This document shows, in pieces, positions 28,845-38,210 of a stretch of DNA of 64,000 bases. Location of the stretch: the NCBI RefSeq assembly GCF_029761915.1, contig NZ_CP121695.1, forward strand, positions 558,001 through 622,000, in the 5' to 3' direction. The stretch is from Bradyrhizobium sp. CB1650. GTDB taxonomy: Bacteria > Pseudomonadota > Alphaproteobacteria > Rhizobiales > Xanthobacteraceae. A program made the translations under genes and the position numbers. The stretch's first letter is position 1. Every line of letters begins with the position of its first letter. The notes under the pieces were generated by a model, which searched no databases, was not told the origin of the DNA, and was given only the letters and a program-made list of their open reading frames with translations.

Positions 28845-30884
28845 ATGTCCGGGCGTATCGCGTCGCCATCTAAGCGCACAATATTTCCGACCCTCAGATT
28901 CCGCGCAAAAATCATCCTCGGCTTCGCCGCGGTGCTGGTGATCTCCGCCGGCAGCATGGCCTTCTCCTATTTCGGCTTCGAGCGGGTGTCGTCCGGGGTC
29001 GGCTCCTACCGCACCAGCGTCACGGAGGCCGATCTCGCCCGCAATATCGATCGCGAGCTGCTCGCCTATCGTTCGGCGGTCCGCTATTTCGTCGTCACCG
29101 GCAAGGAAGACGACGCCAAGGCGGCGCTGGACGCGGAGGCGAGCCTGAAGAACGCCATCGGCCAGGCGCTCAAGGGCGCCAAGAACTCGGCGCGGCAGGA
29201 GGGCCTCAACAAGCTCGCCAAGGAGTTCTCGAATTTCTCCGCGACTTTCGCCAAGGTCCTCCAGGCCAAGCGCGACAGCGCGCTGCTGGTGCAGAACCAG
29301 CTCACGCGCAACGCCAACCTCCTCAAATACAAGCTCGATGACGTCGGCAACAATGCCTCGGACGCCGAAGCGCAGGCGATCGAGTTCGGCACCAAGCAGG
29401 TCAATGCCCAGTTCCAGACTGCGAGCGCGGCTGCGACCAACTTCGTGCTGACATCCGACCAGGCGATCGCCTCGAGTGCGCTGGCGCGGCTGAAATTCGT
29501 CGAGAATTCACTGGGTGCGGTCTATTCCATGGACGACAAGATCGTCGCCGGCCTGAAGGACGCCAAGGGGTTGCTTGGCGCCTATCGCGAGGCGCTGGAA
29601 AAGCTGATAGCGAACGCCAAGTTGGTCGATGAGCTCGTCACCGAGATGAGCGGCTCGGCGGGCGCGATCCTTCAGGGTGCCACCGCCATGAAGGCGGACC
29701 TCGTCGCCGAGCAGCAGCGCCTGGAAACCGAGTCGGAGGCCACCATCGGGAAGACCGAGCACCTGACCCTGATGCTGGCCATCGGCGGCACCCTGCTCGG
29801 TGCGGTTCTTGCCTTCCTGCTCGGCACCGGCATCTCGCGTCCGATGATCGCGATGTGCAAGGCGATGCGTGAGCTCGCGTCGGGCAATTTCGACGTCGTG
29901 CTGCCGGGATTGGGCCGCAAGGACGAGATCGGCGAGATGGCCGGCGCAGTCGAGGAGTTCAAGATGCAGGCGGTGGCCAAGGCCGAGCGCGATGCCGCTG
30001 CCAGTGAGGCCCAGAACAGGGAAGCGAGCGCGGCGCGCCGCTCCGAGCTGATCCGCTTCGCCGATGATTTCGAGAGCGCGGTCGGCGCCATCGTGTCCAA
30101 CGTCTCGGCCTCCGCCGTGCAGCTCGAAACGGCTGCGTCCACGCTGACCCGTACCGCCGAGACCACGCAGACGCTGTCGAGCCAGGTCGCCGGCGTCTCC
30201 GAACAGGCCTCGAGCAACATGCAGTCGGTCGCGACCGCGACCGAGGAGCTGTCGGCCTCGGTCGAAGAGATCGGCCGCCAGGTCCGCGACTCCAGCCGCA
30301 TTGCGGAAGCCGCGGTGGTGCAGGCCAAGGAGACCGACGGCCGCATCGGCAAGCTGTCGCATGCCGCCCAGCAGATCGGCGAGGTGGTCAAGCTGATCAC
30401 CGCAATCGCCGAGCAGACCAACCTGTTGGCGCTCAACGCCACCATCGAGGCGGCCCGCGCCGGCGAGGCCGGCCGCGGCTTTGCGGTGGTCGCGAGCGAA
30501 GTGAAGTCGCTGGCAAGCCAGACCGCGAAGGCGACGGACGAGATCTCCTCGCACATTGCGGGGATGCAGGGCGCGACCGCCGAGTCGGTTGCCGCCATCA
30601 AGGAGATCGGCGCCACCATCGGCCAGATCTCGACGATCGCGACCTCCATCGCCAGCGCCGTCGAGCAGCAGGGCGCGGCGACGCAGGAGATCGCCCGCAG
30701 CGTCCAGAACGTGGCGCAGGGCACGCAGGCCGCCGCCACCGACATCGGCCAGGTCAACCGCGGCGCCGCCGAGACCGGTTCGGCCTCGGAAGAGGTGCTG
30801 AACTCGGCCAAGACCCTCTCCAGCGAAAGCACGCGCCTGCGCGCCGAGCTCGACCGCTTCATGGGCAATATCAGGGCGGCGTAG
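28845..30884 (+). CDS. Methyl-accepting chemotaxis protein 1
   Basis: A 679-residue transmembrane chemoreceptor. The ATG at 28845 has a G-rich site just upstream; an ATG 12 bases earlier is possible. Order: helix about 21-42, an all-helical periplasmic sensor to about 300, a second helix about 305-330, HAMP from [13 protein letters not shown], and the cytoplasmic signalling domain with its hairpin tip [20 protein letters not shown]. Ligand unknown. From 29835 onward the DNA is the same as in the next gene apart from one silent base, so residues from about 331 to the end are identical; the sensor halves are related but clearly diverged. Confidence 0.93.
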   Translation: MSGRIASPSKRTIFPTLRFRAKIILGFAAVLVISAGSMAFSYFGFERVSSGVGSYRTSVTEADLARNIDRELLAYRSAVRYFVVTGKEDDAKAALDAEASLKNAIGQALKGAKNSARQEGLNKLAKEFSNFSATFAKVLQAKRDSALLVQNQLTRNANLLKYKLDDVGNNASDAEAQAIEFGTKQVNAQFQTASAAATNFVLTSDQAIASSALARLKFVENSLGAVYSMDDKIVAGLKDAKGLLGAYREALEKLIANAKLVDELVTEMSGSAGAILQGATAMKADLVAEQQRLETESEATIGKTEHLTLMLAIGGTLLGAVLAFLLGTGISRPMIAMCKAMRELASGNFDVVLPGLGRKDEIGEMAGAVEEFKMQAVAKAERDAAASEAQNREASAARRSELIRFADDFESAVGAIVSNVSASAVQLETAASTLTRTAETTQTLSSQVAGVSEQASSNMQSVATATEELSASVEEIGRQVRDSSRIAEAAVVQAKETDGRIGKLSHAAQQIGEVVKLITAIAEQTNLLALNATIEAARAGEAGRGFAVVASEVKSLASQTAKATDEISSHIAGMQGATAESVAAIKEIGATIGQISTIATSIASAVEQQGAATQEIARSVQNVAQGTQAAATDIGQVNRGAAETGSASEEVLNSAKTLSSESTRLRAELDRFMGNIRAA

Positions 30885-30922
30885 GGTTCGGACCGCGCCA
30901 CTTACTCCTATCGTCGTCCTGG
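29835..30922 (+). repeat. Long direct repeat, copy A (chemoreceptor HAMP and signalling domain)
   Basis: These 1088 bases match 32095-33182 at a constant offset of 2260 with no gaps. The only difference seen is at 29894 (C) versus 32154 (T), a silent Asp codon change. The match starts at the HAMP boundary and continues 38 bases past the stop codon, ending inside an intergenic palindromic repeat. Confidence 0.93.
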
Positions 30923-30951
30923 ATCAGCGCTGCGCCTGTCCGGGACCACGT
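30911..30951. repeat. Shortened palindromic intergenic repeat
   Basis: It starts TCGTCGTCCTGG and ends GCGCCTGTCCGGGACCAC. It looks like the element at 33171-33316 with its middle removed; it lies directly downstream of the first chemoreceptor. Confidence 0.55.
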
Positions 30952-31110
30952 GGGGAGAGTGCCTTGACGGTCCCCGCGACACCTAATCGCAAGTTGCGAT
31001 GCCGCAAATTTACCGCGGCTTATCCTTTACTCCGTAACGTGCTGTCGAGTCGGGAAGCGGGCTGCTTCCGGGCTGCGCCTGGTTTTCCGCGAATGGAATG
31101 GGGTGGGGGA

Positions 31111-33144
31111 ATGTCGGTCAAGTCCAAGCCGAGCACATCGAAGCTGCCAACGCTGCGCTTTCGTGCAAAGATCATCCTTGGGTTCGTGGCGGTGCTCGCC
31201 ATCCTCGCCGTCAGCATGGCCTTTGCCTATTTCGGCTTCGAGCGGATCGCCGGCGCCGTCGCGTCCTACCGCACCAGCGTTTCGGAAGCCGACTTCGCAC
31301 GGACGGTCGATCGCGAGCTGATCGCCTATCAGGGGCTGGCACGGGCCTATACGCTGACCGGCGCGGCGGATGACGAGAGCGCGGCAAAGGCGGCCGAAGA
31401 CAATCTCAAGGCAGCGATCACAAAGTCGATGGCCGCCACGACGACAGCAGCGCGCCGCGAGCAGGTCGGCAAGCTCGAGGCCGAGTTTCAGCGCTTCACC
31501 AAGGTGTTCGGCGAGATCATCACGCTGACGCGCGAGAATGCCAAGATCGCGGCCGACGAGCTCAACGGCGTCGGCAACAAGATCCGCTTCAAGTTCGACG
31601 ATCTCGCCGATACCGCGGCGCTGGCGGGCCTGGGCTCCGTTCAGACCACGGCCAAGGACGTCACCTCGCAATATCTCGCCGTCTCCACCTCGGTCAGCGC
31701 CTTCGTCGCCAAGCCGGAGCTGAAGACGTCCGACGGTGTGATTGCGCGCATCAAGTTCCTGGAGACCCTGCTGGTCTCGATCTATGCCAACGATCAGAAG
31801 ATCACCGACCGGGTCACCGAGATCGGCAACCTCCTGAAGCAATATCGCACTTCCTTCGCGAAACTGTCCGAGAACGTGAAGATCATCGTCAAGCTCAACG
31901 GCGAGATGACCAAGACGGCGGCGTCGATCCTCAAGGCGTCGGGTGAATTGCGCGCGGACGTGACGGCGGACCAGCAGCGCATCGAGGCAAGCGCCAATGC
32001 GACGATCGGGGAGACCGAGCGGCTGATGCTTATGATGGCGCTGGGCGGCCTGGCCGTCGGCGTCGTGCTGGCCTTGATGCTCGGCAACGGCATTTCGCGT
32101 CCGATGATCGCGATGTGCAAGGCGATGCGTGAGCTCGCGTCGGGCAATTTCGATGTCGTGCTGCCGGGATTGGGCCGCAAGGACGAGATCGGCGAGATGG
32201 CCGGCGCAGTCGAGGAGTTCAAGATGCAGGCGGTGGCCAAGGCCGAGCGCGATGCCGCTGCCAGTGAGGCCCAGAACAGGGAAGCGAGCGCGGCGCGCCG
32301 CTCCGAGCTGATCCGCTTCGCCGATGATTTCGAGAGCGCGGTCGGCGCCATCGTGTCCAACGTCTCGGCCTCCGCCGTGCAGCTCGAAACGGCTGCGTCC
32401 ACGCTGACCCGTACCGCCGAGACCACGCAGACGCTGTCGAGCCAGGTCGCCGGCGTCTCCGAACAGGCCTCGAGCAACATGCAGTCGGTCGCGACCGCGA
32501 CCGAGGAGCTGTCGGCCTCGGTCGAAGAGATCGGCCGCCAGGTCCGCGACTCCAGCCGCATTGCGGAAGCCGCGGTGGTGCAGGCCAAGGAGACCGACGG
32601 CCGCATCGGCAAGCTGTCGCATGCCGCCCAGCAGATCGGCGAGGTGGTCAAGCTGATCACCGCAATCGCCGAGCAGACCAACCTGTTGGCGCTCAACGCC
32701 ACCATCGAGGCGGCCCGCGCCGGCGAGGCCGGCCGCGGCTTTGCGGTGGTCGCGAGCGAAGTGAAGTCGCTGGCAAGCCAGACCGCGAAGGCGACGGACG
32801 AGATCTCCTCGCACATTGCGGGGATGCAGGGCGCGACCGCCGAGTCGGTTGCCGCCATCAAGGAGATCGGCGCCACCATCGGCCAGATCTCGACGATCGC
32901 GACCTCCATCGCCAGCGCCGTCGAGCAGCAGGGCGCGGCGACGCAGGAGATCGCCCGCAGCGTCCAGAACGTGGCGCAGGGCACGCAGGCCGCCGCCACC
33001 GACATCGGCCAGGTCAACCGCGGCGCCGCCGAGACCGGTTCGGCCTCGGAAGAGGTGCTGAACTCGGCCAAGACCCTCTCCAGCGAAAGCACGCGCCTGC
33101 GCGCCGAGCTCGACCGCTTCATGGGCAATATCAGGGCGGCGTAG
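31111..33144 (+). CDS. Methyl-accepting chemotaxis protein 2
   Basis: A 678-residue chemoreceptor, tandem paralogue of the preceding gene. ATG at 31111 follows GGTGGGGGA; the longer in-frame start at 30964 would add about 49 residues with no homology to the first receptor. The N-terminal helix, helical sensor domain and second helix differ from copy 1, while HAMP and signalling domain (about residue 329 to the end) are identical in protein sequence. The pair would present two sensors to the same Che machinery. Sensor ligand unknown. Confidence 0.93.
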   Translation: MSVKSKPSTSKLPTLRFRAKIILGFVAVLAILAVSMAFAYFGFERIAGAVASYRTSVSEADFARTVDRELIAYQGLARAYTLTGAADDESAAKAAEDNLKAAITKSMAATTTAARREQVGKLEAEFQRFTKVFGEIITLTRENAKIAADELNGVGNKIRFKFDDLADTAALAGLGSVQTTAKDVTSQYLAVSTSVSAFVAKPELKTSDGVIARIKFLETLLVSIYANDQKITDRVTEIGNLLKQYRTSFAKLSENVKIIVKLNGEMTKTAASILKASGELRADVTADQQRIEASANATIGETERLMLMMALGGLAVGVVLALMLGNGISRPMIAMCKAMRELASGNFDVVLPGLGRKDEIGEMAGAVEEFKMQAVAKAERDAAASEAQNREASAARRSELIRFADDFESAVGAIVSNVSASAVQLETAASTLTRTAETTQTLSSQVAGVSEQASSNMQSVATATEELSASVEEIGRQVRDSSRIAEAAVVQAKETDGRIGKLSHAAQQIGEVVKLITAIAEQTNLLALNATIEAARAGEAGRGFAVVASEVKSLASQTAKATDEISSHIAGMQGATAESVAAIKEIGATIGQISTIATSIASAVEQQGAATQEIARSVQNVAQGTQAAATDIGQVNRGAAETGSASEEVLNSAKTLSSESTRLRAELDRFMGNIRAA

Positions 33145-33182
33145 GGTTCGGACCGCGCCACTTACTCCTATCGTCGTCCTGG
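32095..33182 (+). repeat. Long direct repeat, copy B (chemoreceptor HAMP and signalling domain)
   Basis: Second copy of the 1088-base block; see copy A. Recombination between the copies would delete 2260 bases and leave one chimeric receptor. Confidence 0.93.
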
Positions 33183-33316
33183 CGAAAGGCAGGACCCATC
33201 ACCCCAAGGACAAGTTGCTGCGCGAGGCCGGTAACCCCGAGTCTTCGCCAAATTGCTCCATGTGGTAATGGGTCTCGGATCGGCGCTCCGCTTCGCTGCG
33301 CCTGTCCGGGACGACG
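33171..33316. repeat. Full-length palindromic intergenic repeat
   Basis: It begins TCGTCGTCCTGGCGAAAG and ends CGCCTGTCCGGGACGACG, with inner arms CATCACCCC and GGTAATGGGT. A closely related unit lies at 62824-62968. It sits between the second chemoreceptor and the convergent DUF3175 gene. Confidence 0.65.
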
Positions 33317-33342
33317 GCGAAGTTAGATGCGCCGTCCGAGCC

Positions 33343-33729
33343 TCAGTCCTTCCCAAACGCCTTCTTCAACTCGACCTTGGCGCGCTCCAGTCGCGTGCGT
33401 TGCGTCTTCGGCAGGGTCTTGCCGGCGCGGTTGATGTAGAAGGTCAGCATCGATACCGCCGAGCGATAGGCGCCGGACTTGCGGCGCGAGCTGTGTTCGG
33501 CAGAACGCTTCAGTGACGCTGCGATCTTCTTCGGACTCGAGAGCTTGAACACGCCGCGCTTGAGATCGAGCGCATCGCTCTCCTTCGTCACGCGCTGCGA
33601 CCAGCGTTTTGGCGCGGCGCGCTTTGAGCTCTTGCGCGCACTGTGGCTTCTGCGGCCCGTCGTTTTCCGGGCCACCGTCTTGCGGGCTCCGCTTTTTCGC
33701 GAATGTGTCGTCTTTCTGACCTGAGCCAT
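33343..33729 (-). CDS. DUF3175 basic protein, stress-promoter controlled
   Basis: A 128-residue very basic protein. Residues 1-40 are a Lys/Arg/Ser/Thr tail resembling histone H1 or nucleoid proteins, and the rest (WSQRVTKESDALDLKRGVF, SPKKIAASLKRSAE, SAVSMLTFYINRAGK) is the DUF3175 domain. ATG has AAGGAG seven bases upstream. A GGAAC-N17-GTT promoter of the EcfG class ends 28 bases before the ATG, so expression in the general stress response is likely. DNA binding is suggested only by composition. Confidence 0.82.
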   Translation of the reverse strand: MAQVRKTTHSRKSGARKTVARKTTGRRSHSARKSSKRAAPKRWSQRVTKESDALDLKRGVFKLSSPKKIAASLKRSAEHSSRRKSGAYRSAVSMLTFYINRAGKTLPKTQRTRLERAKVELKKAFGKD

Positions 33730-33756
33730 GCGTCAACTCCTTGCGGCTCCATCGGA

Positions 33757-33781
33757 AACGGACGGCCTTAGGCGATGTTCC
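33757..33781 (-). promoter_or_regulatory. EcfG-type general stress promoter for the DUF3175 gene
   Basis: Read on the minus strand, GGAAC (33781-33777), 17 bases, then GTT (33759-33757) preceded by C, matching the alphaproteobacterial sigma-EcfG consensus GGAAC-N16/17-CGTT. It lies 28 bases before the start codon. Its -35 box abuts that of the divergent promoter. Confidence 0.75.
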
Positions 33782-33785
33782 CAAG

Positions 33786-33810
33786 GGAACCTGCCCTTGC
33801 TGAAGACGTT
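33786..33810 (+). promoter_or_regulatory. EcfG-type general stress promoter for the MFS-otsB operon
   Basis: GGAAC (33786-33790), 17 bases, then GTT (33808-33810) preceded by C. Together with the minus-strand promoter the two -35 boxes form the perfect palindrome GTTCCCAAGGGAAC at 33777-33790. Confidence 0.72.
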
Positions 33811-33912
33811 GTCGCCAGTGGCAGGCGGAATGCCGTACCTCCATGATCGGATCGACCCCGTCGACAATCACGTGCCGCGGGGCCGGCCGCATTGGTCAGA
33901 CACAACAACGCA

Positions 33913-35397
33913 ATGGATTTGCAGCCGAGCCCAGCGCTGAATCTTGGTCCTGCGGCCTCAGTAGCGGCCGAGTCCGACCGCATCGTCGAGACCAGCATAC
34001 CTTCGCGGCTCGACGCGCTGCCGTGGAGCGGTTTTCACACGCGCGTCGTACTGGCGCTCGGCATCACCTGGATCCTCGACGGCCTCGAGGTGACGCTGGC
34101 CGGCGCGCTCTCCGGCGCGCTGAAGCAGAGTCCGTCGCTGCATTTCTCCAACCTCGATCTCGGCATCGCCAATTCAGCCTATCTCGCCGGCGCGGTGCTC
34201 GGCGCGCTCGGCTTCGGCTGGCTCACCGACCGCATCGGCCGCAAGAAACTGTTCTTCATCACGCTCGCGGTCTATCTCTCGGCAACGGCCGCGACCGCGC
34301 TGTCGTGGAATATCGCGAGCTACGCGCTGTTCCGCTTCCTCACAGGCGCCGGCATCGGCGGCGAATACACTGCGATCAACTCGACCATCCAGGAACTGGT
34401 GCCGGCGCGTTATCGCGGCTGGACCGATCTCGTCATCAACGGCAGCTTCTGGATCGGCGCGGCGATGGGCGCGGTGGCCGCCATCGTGCTGCTCGATCCC
34501 GCACTGATCGGCCCCGATCTCGGCTGGCGCCTCGCTTATCTGATCGGCGCGACCATCGGTCTCGTCGTGCTCCTGATGCGGATGTGGATTCCGGAGTCCC
34601 CGCGCTGGCTGATGATCCACGGTCGTCCCGACCAGGCCCATGCGATCGTCGACGAGATCGAGGACTCGGTGGTCGGACGTCGGCAGGGTGATCACGAAGG
34701 CTTTGCCAGGATCCGCCTCAAGATGCGCGACCACACGCCGATTAGTGAGGTCGTGCACACGCTGTTCTCGGCGTATCGCCAGCGCGCGGTGGTCGGCCTC
34801 GTGCTGATGAGCGCGCAGGCCTTCTTCTACAACGCGATCTTCTTCACCTTCGCGCTGGTGCTGACCGACTTCTACGGCATCAGTGCCGATCACGTCGGCT
34901 GGTACATCCTGCCTTTCGCCGCCGGCAATTTCCTCGGCCCGCTGCTGCTCGGCCGCCTCTTTGATACGCTCGGCCGTCGCACCATGATCATGTTCACCTA
35001 TGGCGTGTCCGGCCTGCTGCTCGCGCTGTCGGGTTATCTGTTCTCGATCGGCGCGCTCAGCGCGCAGGGCCAGACCATCGCCTGGATGGTGATCTTCTTC
35101 TTTGCCTCGCCGGCCGCGAGCGCCGCCTATCTCACCGTCAGCGAGACGTTTCCTCTGGAAGTCCGCGCGCTGGCTATCGCGGTGTTCTACGCGGTCGGCA
35201 CCGGTATCGGCGGCGTGATCGGGCCTGCGCTGTTCGGCGCGTTGATCGACACCGGCTCGCGCACCAGCGTGTTCGCCGGCTATCTCTTGGGAGCAGTGCT
35301 GATGATCGCGGCCGCGATCGTGGCGTGGCGCTATGCCGTTTCCGCGGAGCGCAAATCGCTCGAACAAATCGCGCGGCCGCTCGCCTTTATGGAGTAG
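33913..35397 (+). CDS. MFS transporter, sugar-porter/metabolite symporter type
   Basis: A 494-residue 12-helix transporter of the major facilitator superfamily. The motif between helices 2 and 3 reads GWLTDRIGRKKLF, with RFLTGAGIGGEYTAINS in helix 4 and PESPRWL after helix 6, features of the sugar-porter and metabolite-proton symporter groups. ATG at 33913 is chosen, though it lacks a good ribosome site; a TTG at 33892 in the same frame is the alternative. The stop is three bases before otsB, so the two form an operon, probably driven by the EcfG promoter about 100 bases upstream. A sugar or compatible-solute substrate is plausible. Confidence 0.85.
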   Translation: MDLQPSPALNLGPAASVAAESDRIVETSIPSRLDALPWSGFHTRVVLALGITWILDGLEVTLAGALSGALKQSPSLHFSNLDLGIANSAYLAGAVLGALGFGWLTDRIGRKKLFFITLAVYLSATAATALSWNIASYALFRFLTGAGIGGEYTAINSTIQELVPARYRGWTDLVINGSFWIGAAMGAVAAIVLLDPALIGPDLGWRLAYLIGATIGLVVLLMRMWIPESPRWLMIHGRPDQAHAIVDEIEDSVVGRRQGDHEGFARIRLKMRDHTPISEVVHTLFSAYRQRAVVGLVLMSAQAFFYNAIFFTFALVLTDFYGISADHVGWYILPFAAGNFLGPLLLGRLFDTLGRRTMIMFTYGVSGLLLALSGYLFSIGALSAQGQTIAWMVIFFFASPAASAAYLTVSETFPLEVRALAIAVFYAVGTGIGGVIGPALFGALIDTGSRTSVFAGYLLGAVLMIAAAIVAWRYAVSAERKSLEQIARPLAFME

Positions 35398-35400
35398 ACT

Positions 35401-36228
35401 ATGAAATCAGATCTGGCGGAAATACCGTTGAGCGACGAACCAACGATACGCGACGACGAGGATACGCCGGAGACGGTGCCGGTGCCGCATGCGCTCGTGC
35501 CGCATCTCGGCGAGACCGCGATCCTGCTCGACATCGACGGCACGCTGCTCGACCTGATGCCGACGCCGCGCGAGGTCTGGGTGCCGCCGGGCCTGTCTGA
35601 TACGCTCAATCGCCTGGTGGAGCGCACGTCGGGCGCCTTGGCGCTGGTCAGCGGTCGCTCGCTCAACGACATCGACCTGATCTTCGCGCCTGATGTCTAT
35701 CGCGCCGTCGCCGGTCACGGCGCGGAAATGCGCCTGTCCTTGGACAGTGAAGCGGACGACGTGCACGCGCCGCCGCTGGACAAGGAATTGAAGCGGCGGC
35801 TGGCTGCGATCGCCAAGCTCAGCCCGGGCATTCTGCTCGAGGACAAGGGCTATTCGCTGGCGCTGCACTACCGTCTCGCGCCGCATGCGGAGAAGGCGAT
35901 CTATGAAGCCGTGTCGCTGATCCGCGCCGACCTGCCGAATGCACCGATCGAGGTGCTGCCCGGCAAGTTCGTCTGCGAGATCAAGCATTCCGGCTTCACC
36001 AAGGCGAGCGGCGTGCGCGAGCTGATGAAGCACGAACCGTTCAAGGGCCGCCGTCCGATCTTCATCGGTGACGACGTCACCGATGAGACGGTGTTCGCGA
36101 TCATGCCGGACATGGACGGGCTCGCCTTCTCGGTCGGCCGCCGCGCCATCGGCGTCAACGGCCACTTCGATGCACCGAGCGACGTACGCGAGTTCCTCGC
36201 GCATCTGCTCGATGAGGCAAGAGCATGA
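35401..36228 (+). CDS. otsB: Trehalose-6-phosphate phosphatase
   Basis: A 275-residue HAD-superfamily phosphatase that removes phosphate from trehalose 6-phosphate. The nucleophile motif LLDIDGTLLDL is near residue 43, LVSGRSLNDI supplies motif II, and GDDVTDETVF is the acidic motif IV; the KASGVREL segment fits motif III. It starts three bases after the MFS gene stop. With otsA 281 bases downstream it completes trehalose synthesis from UDP-glucose and glucose 6-phosphate, used against desiccation and osmotic stress. Confidence 0.93.
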   Translation: MKSDLAEIPLSDEPTIRDDEDTPETVPVPHALVPHLGETAILLDIDGTLLDLMPTPREVWVPPGLSDTLNRLVERTSGALALVSGRSLNDIDLIFAPDVYRAVAGHGAEMRLSLDSEADDVHAPPLDKELKRRLAAIAKLSPGILLEDKGYSLALHYRLAPHAEKAIYEAVSLIRADLPNAPIEVLPGKFVCEIKHSGFTKASGVRELMKHEPFKGRRPIFIGDDVTDETVFAIMPDMDGLAFSVGRRAIGVNGHFDAPSDVREFLAHLLDEARA

Positions 36229-36451
36229 TACCTAAAGCCGCGATGACGATTCGTCGGCGCTTGAGGTGAAAGCAAGGCGGCGCCACGCCGCCGACATAAT
36301 AAGGCTCGCGCAGTTCAACCGCGCGCGTCATTCGCACTGCGCAGCACAGCCGCAAAAACTGTCTTTGCAGGCAAATTTCCGGGTTCCGCACGGAAAACCG
36401 GTTCCGAAGCGCACGCCCGATTTTGGTTTCAATTCGTTGAAACGATGTTCC

Positions 36452-36476
36452 GGAACCATATTGATGAACATCAGTT
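36452..36476 (+). promoter_or_regulatory. EcfG-type general stress promoter for otsA
   Basis: GGAAC (36452-36456), 17 bases, then GTT (36474-36476). Transcription would begin near 36482-36485. This leaves room for AGGAGG and the GTG at 36510 but almost none for the ATG at 36489. Confidence 0.7.
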
Positions 36477-36509
36477 AAACGAGGCGGAATGAACAGGAGG
36501 GGACGACCT

Positions 36510-37973
36510 GTGAATCTAGTCGTCGTTTCGAACCGCGTCGCCCGCGGTAAGCCAAATGAACCCATGACGGGCGGCCTTGCGGCTGCCCTGCTCCCGGTGG
36601 TGGAATACTCAGGTGCGATCTGGGTGGGCTCCTCGGGTCGCGTGCGCGATGGCCACCAGAAGGAGCCTTTCGCCGAGATCGAGGCGCTGGGCACCGGAGC
36701 CTTGGCGACGCTGGATCTGCCGGCGGCACATTACGGCGGCTATTACGAAGGTTTCGCCAATTCGGCGCTGTGGCCGGCGCTGCATTCGCGCAGCGACCTG
36801 ATCCGCGTCTCGCAGGGCGACTATCTCAGCTATCGCGAGGTCAACGCCTTCATGGCGCGCGCGCTGCTGCGCTTCCGAAAGCAGCGGACCGCGTTCTGGG
36901 TGCAGGACTACCATTTCCTCGCACTCGGCGCGGAACTGCGCGATCTCGGCGTCGACGATCCGATCGGCTTCTTCCTGCACACGCCTTGGCCGGTGGCCGC
37001 GGTGATCCAGGGCGTGCCGAATCATCGCGAGCTGATCACGGCGATGCTGGCTTACGATCTCCTGGGCTTCCAGACCGAAGTGGATCGCCAGAATTTCCTC
37101 GGTTATGTCGGCGGCGAGCTGGGTCTTTCCGTCGAGGACGGCATCGTCCTGTCGCAGCATGGCCGCACGCGCTGCGAAGTGTTCCCGATCGGCATCGATG
37201 CGGAGAAGTTCGCGCAATATGCCGCGAAATCGGTCTCGCATCCTGACGTGTCGCGGCTGCGCCGCAGCCTCAACGGCGAGCGGCTCGCGATCGGCGTCGA
37301 CCGGCTCGACTACTCCAAGGGCCTCGTCAACCGCATCAGCGCGTTCGACCGGCTCTGGAGCGAGCAGCCGCAATTCTTGCGCGGTATCTCGCTGTTGCAG
37401 ATCGCCAACCCCTCGCGAGGCGGCATCGAGGCCTATGGCAACCTCCAGAACGAGGTCGCGCGCCTCGTCACCGACGTCAACGGCCGTCACGGCGAGGTCG
37501 ACTGGACCCCGATCCGTTACCTGAACAAAGGCTTCAGCCAGGCCGTGCTCGCGGGCCTCTATCGCACCGCGCAGGTCGGCGTGGTGACGCCTTTGCATGA
37601 CGGCATGAATCTGGTTGCCAAGGAGTATGTCGCCGCGCAAAACCCGGCTGATCCCGGCGTGCTGGTGCTGTCGAAATTCGCCGGCGCCGCCAACGAGCTC
37701 GACACGGCGCTGCTGGTCAATCCGCACGACATCGACGGCATGGCGCGTGCGATCGCGATCGCGGCCGCGATGCCGCTCACCGAGCGCAAGATGCGGTGGG
37801 AAGCGATGATGAAGAAGCTGCGCGGCCACACCATCCAGCAATGGTCCGCCGACTTCGTCGCCGAGCTCGAGAAGAGCCGCACCCAGAAAGCAGCCGTCGC
37901 TCCGCTCGCCGCCCAGCCGCCGCAGGCGCTGCGCTGGCTGAAGTCGGCCATATCGGGGGTGAGGTTGATCTAG
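36510..37973 (+). CDS. otsA: Trehalose-6-phosphate synthase
   Basis: A 487-residue GT20 glycosyltransferase joining glucose from UDP-glucose to glucose 6-phosphate. The N-terminus VNLVVVSNRVARG is the substrate-binding start of the family. WVQDYHFLALGAELR, the DRLDYSKGLVNRI motif and LVAKEYVAAQ near the C-terminus are all present. GTG at 36510 has AGGAGG upstream and fits the promoter. An ATG at 36489 would add seven residues but would lie only a few bases after the expected transcription start. It forms a stress-controlled trehalose unit with otsB. Confidence 0.94.
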   Translation: MNLVVVSNRVARGKPNEPMTGGLAAALLPVVEYSGAIWVGSSGRVRDGHQKEPFAEIEALGTGALATLDLPAAHYGGYYEGFANSALWPALHSRSDLIRVSQGDYLSYREVNAFMARALLRFRKQRTAFWVQDYHFLALGAELRDLGVDDPIGFFLHTPWPVAAVIQGVPNHRELITAMLAYDLLGFQTEVDRQNFLGYVGGELGLSVEDGIVLSQHGRTRCEVFPIGIDAEKFAQYAAKSVSHPDVSRLRRSLNGERLAIGVDRLDYSKGLVNRISAFDRLWSEQPQFLRGISLLQIANPSRGGIEAYGNLQNEVARLVTDVNGRHGEVDWTPIRYLNKGFSQAVLAGLYRTAQVGVVTPLHDGMNLVAKEYVAAQNPADPGVLVLSKFAGAANELDTALLVNPHDIDGMARAIAIAAAMPLTERKMRWEAMMKKLRGHTIQQWSADFVAELEKSRTQKAAVAPLAAQPPQALRWLKSAISGVRLI

Positions 37974-37983
37974 TCTCTTCTCC

Positions 37984-38040
37984 TTCTCCCTCTCCCCGTT
38001 CTTACGCGTTCTTACGGGAGAGGGTTGGGATGAGGGGCTC
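37984..38040. repeat. Intergenic repeat/terminator after otsA
   Basis: CTCTCCC...GGGAGAGGGTTGGGATGAGGGG is a partial copy of the element seen between hmgA and fahA. Its loop contains a 10-base tandem duplication, CGTTCTTACG twice (37997-38016). A hairpin here could terminate otsA transcription. Confidence 0.55.
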
Positions 38041-38090
38041 TCTCCACCAATTCACCCATTTCGGTCTGCGTGACGTTCGCTCGCTCTCTC

Positions 38091-38174
38091 GTCATGGCCG
38101 GGCTTGCCCCGGCCATCCACGTCTTCCCCTTCTGTACCAAGAACGTGGATGCCCGGGACAAGCCCGGGCATGAC
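38091..38174. repeat. Palindromic intergenic repeat (GTCATGGCCGGGC type)
   Basis: The left arm GTCATGGCCGGGCTTGCC...ATCCACGT (38091-38122) pairs with ACGTGGATGCCCGGGACA...GGGCATGAC (38143-38174). Each arm also folds on itself. It lies between the convergent otsA and the small secreted-protein gene. Confidence 0.7.
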
Positions 38175-38210
38175 GACGTACCCCGATGCCTCTCAAGTGA
38201 GGCACGAGTC

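Noticed and set aside
29508..30554. Long antisense frames across both chemoreceptors
   Set aside because: They repeat in both copies only because the DNA block is duplicated; no independent evidence for coding.
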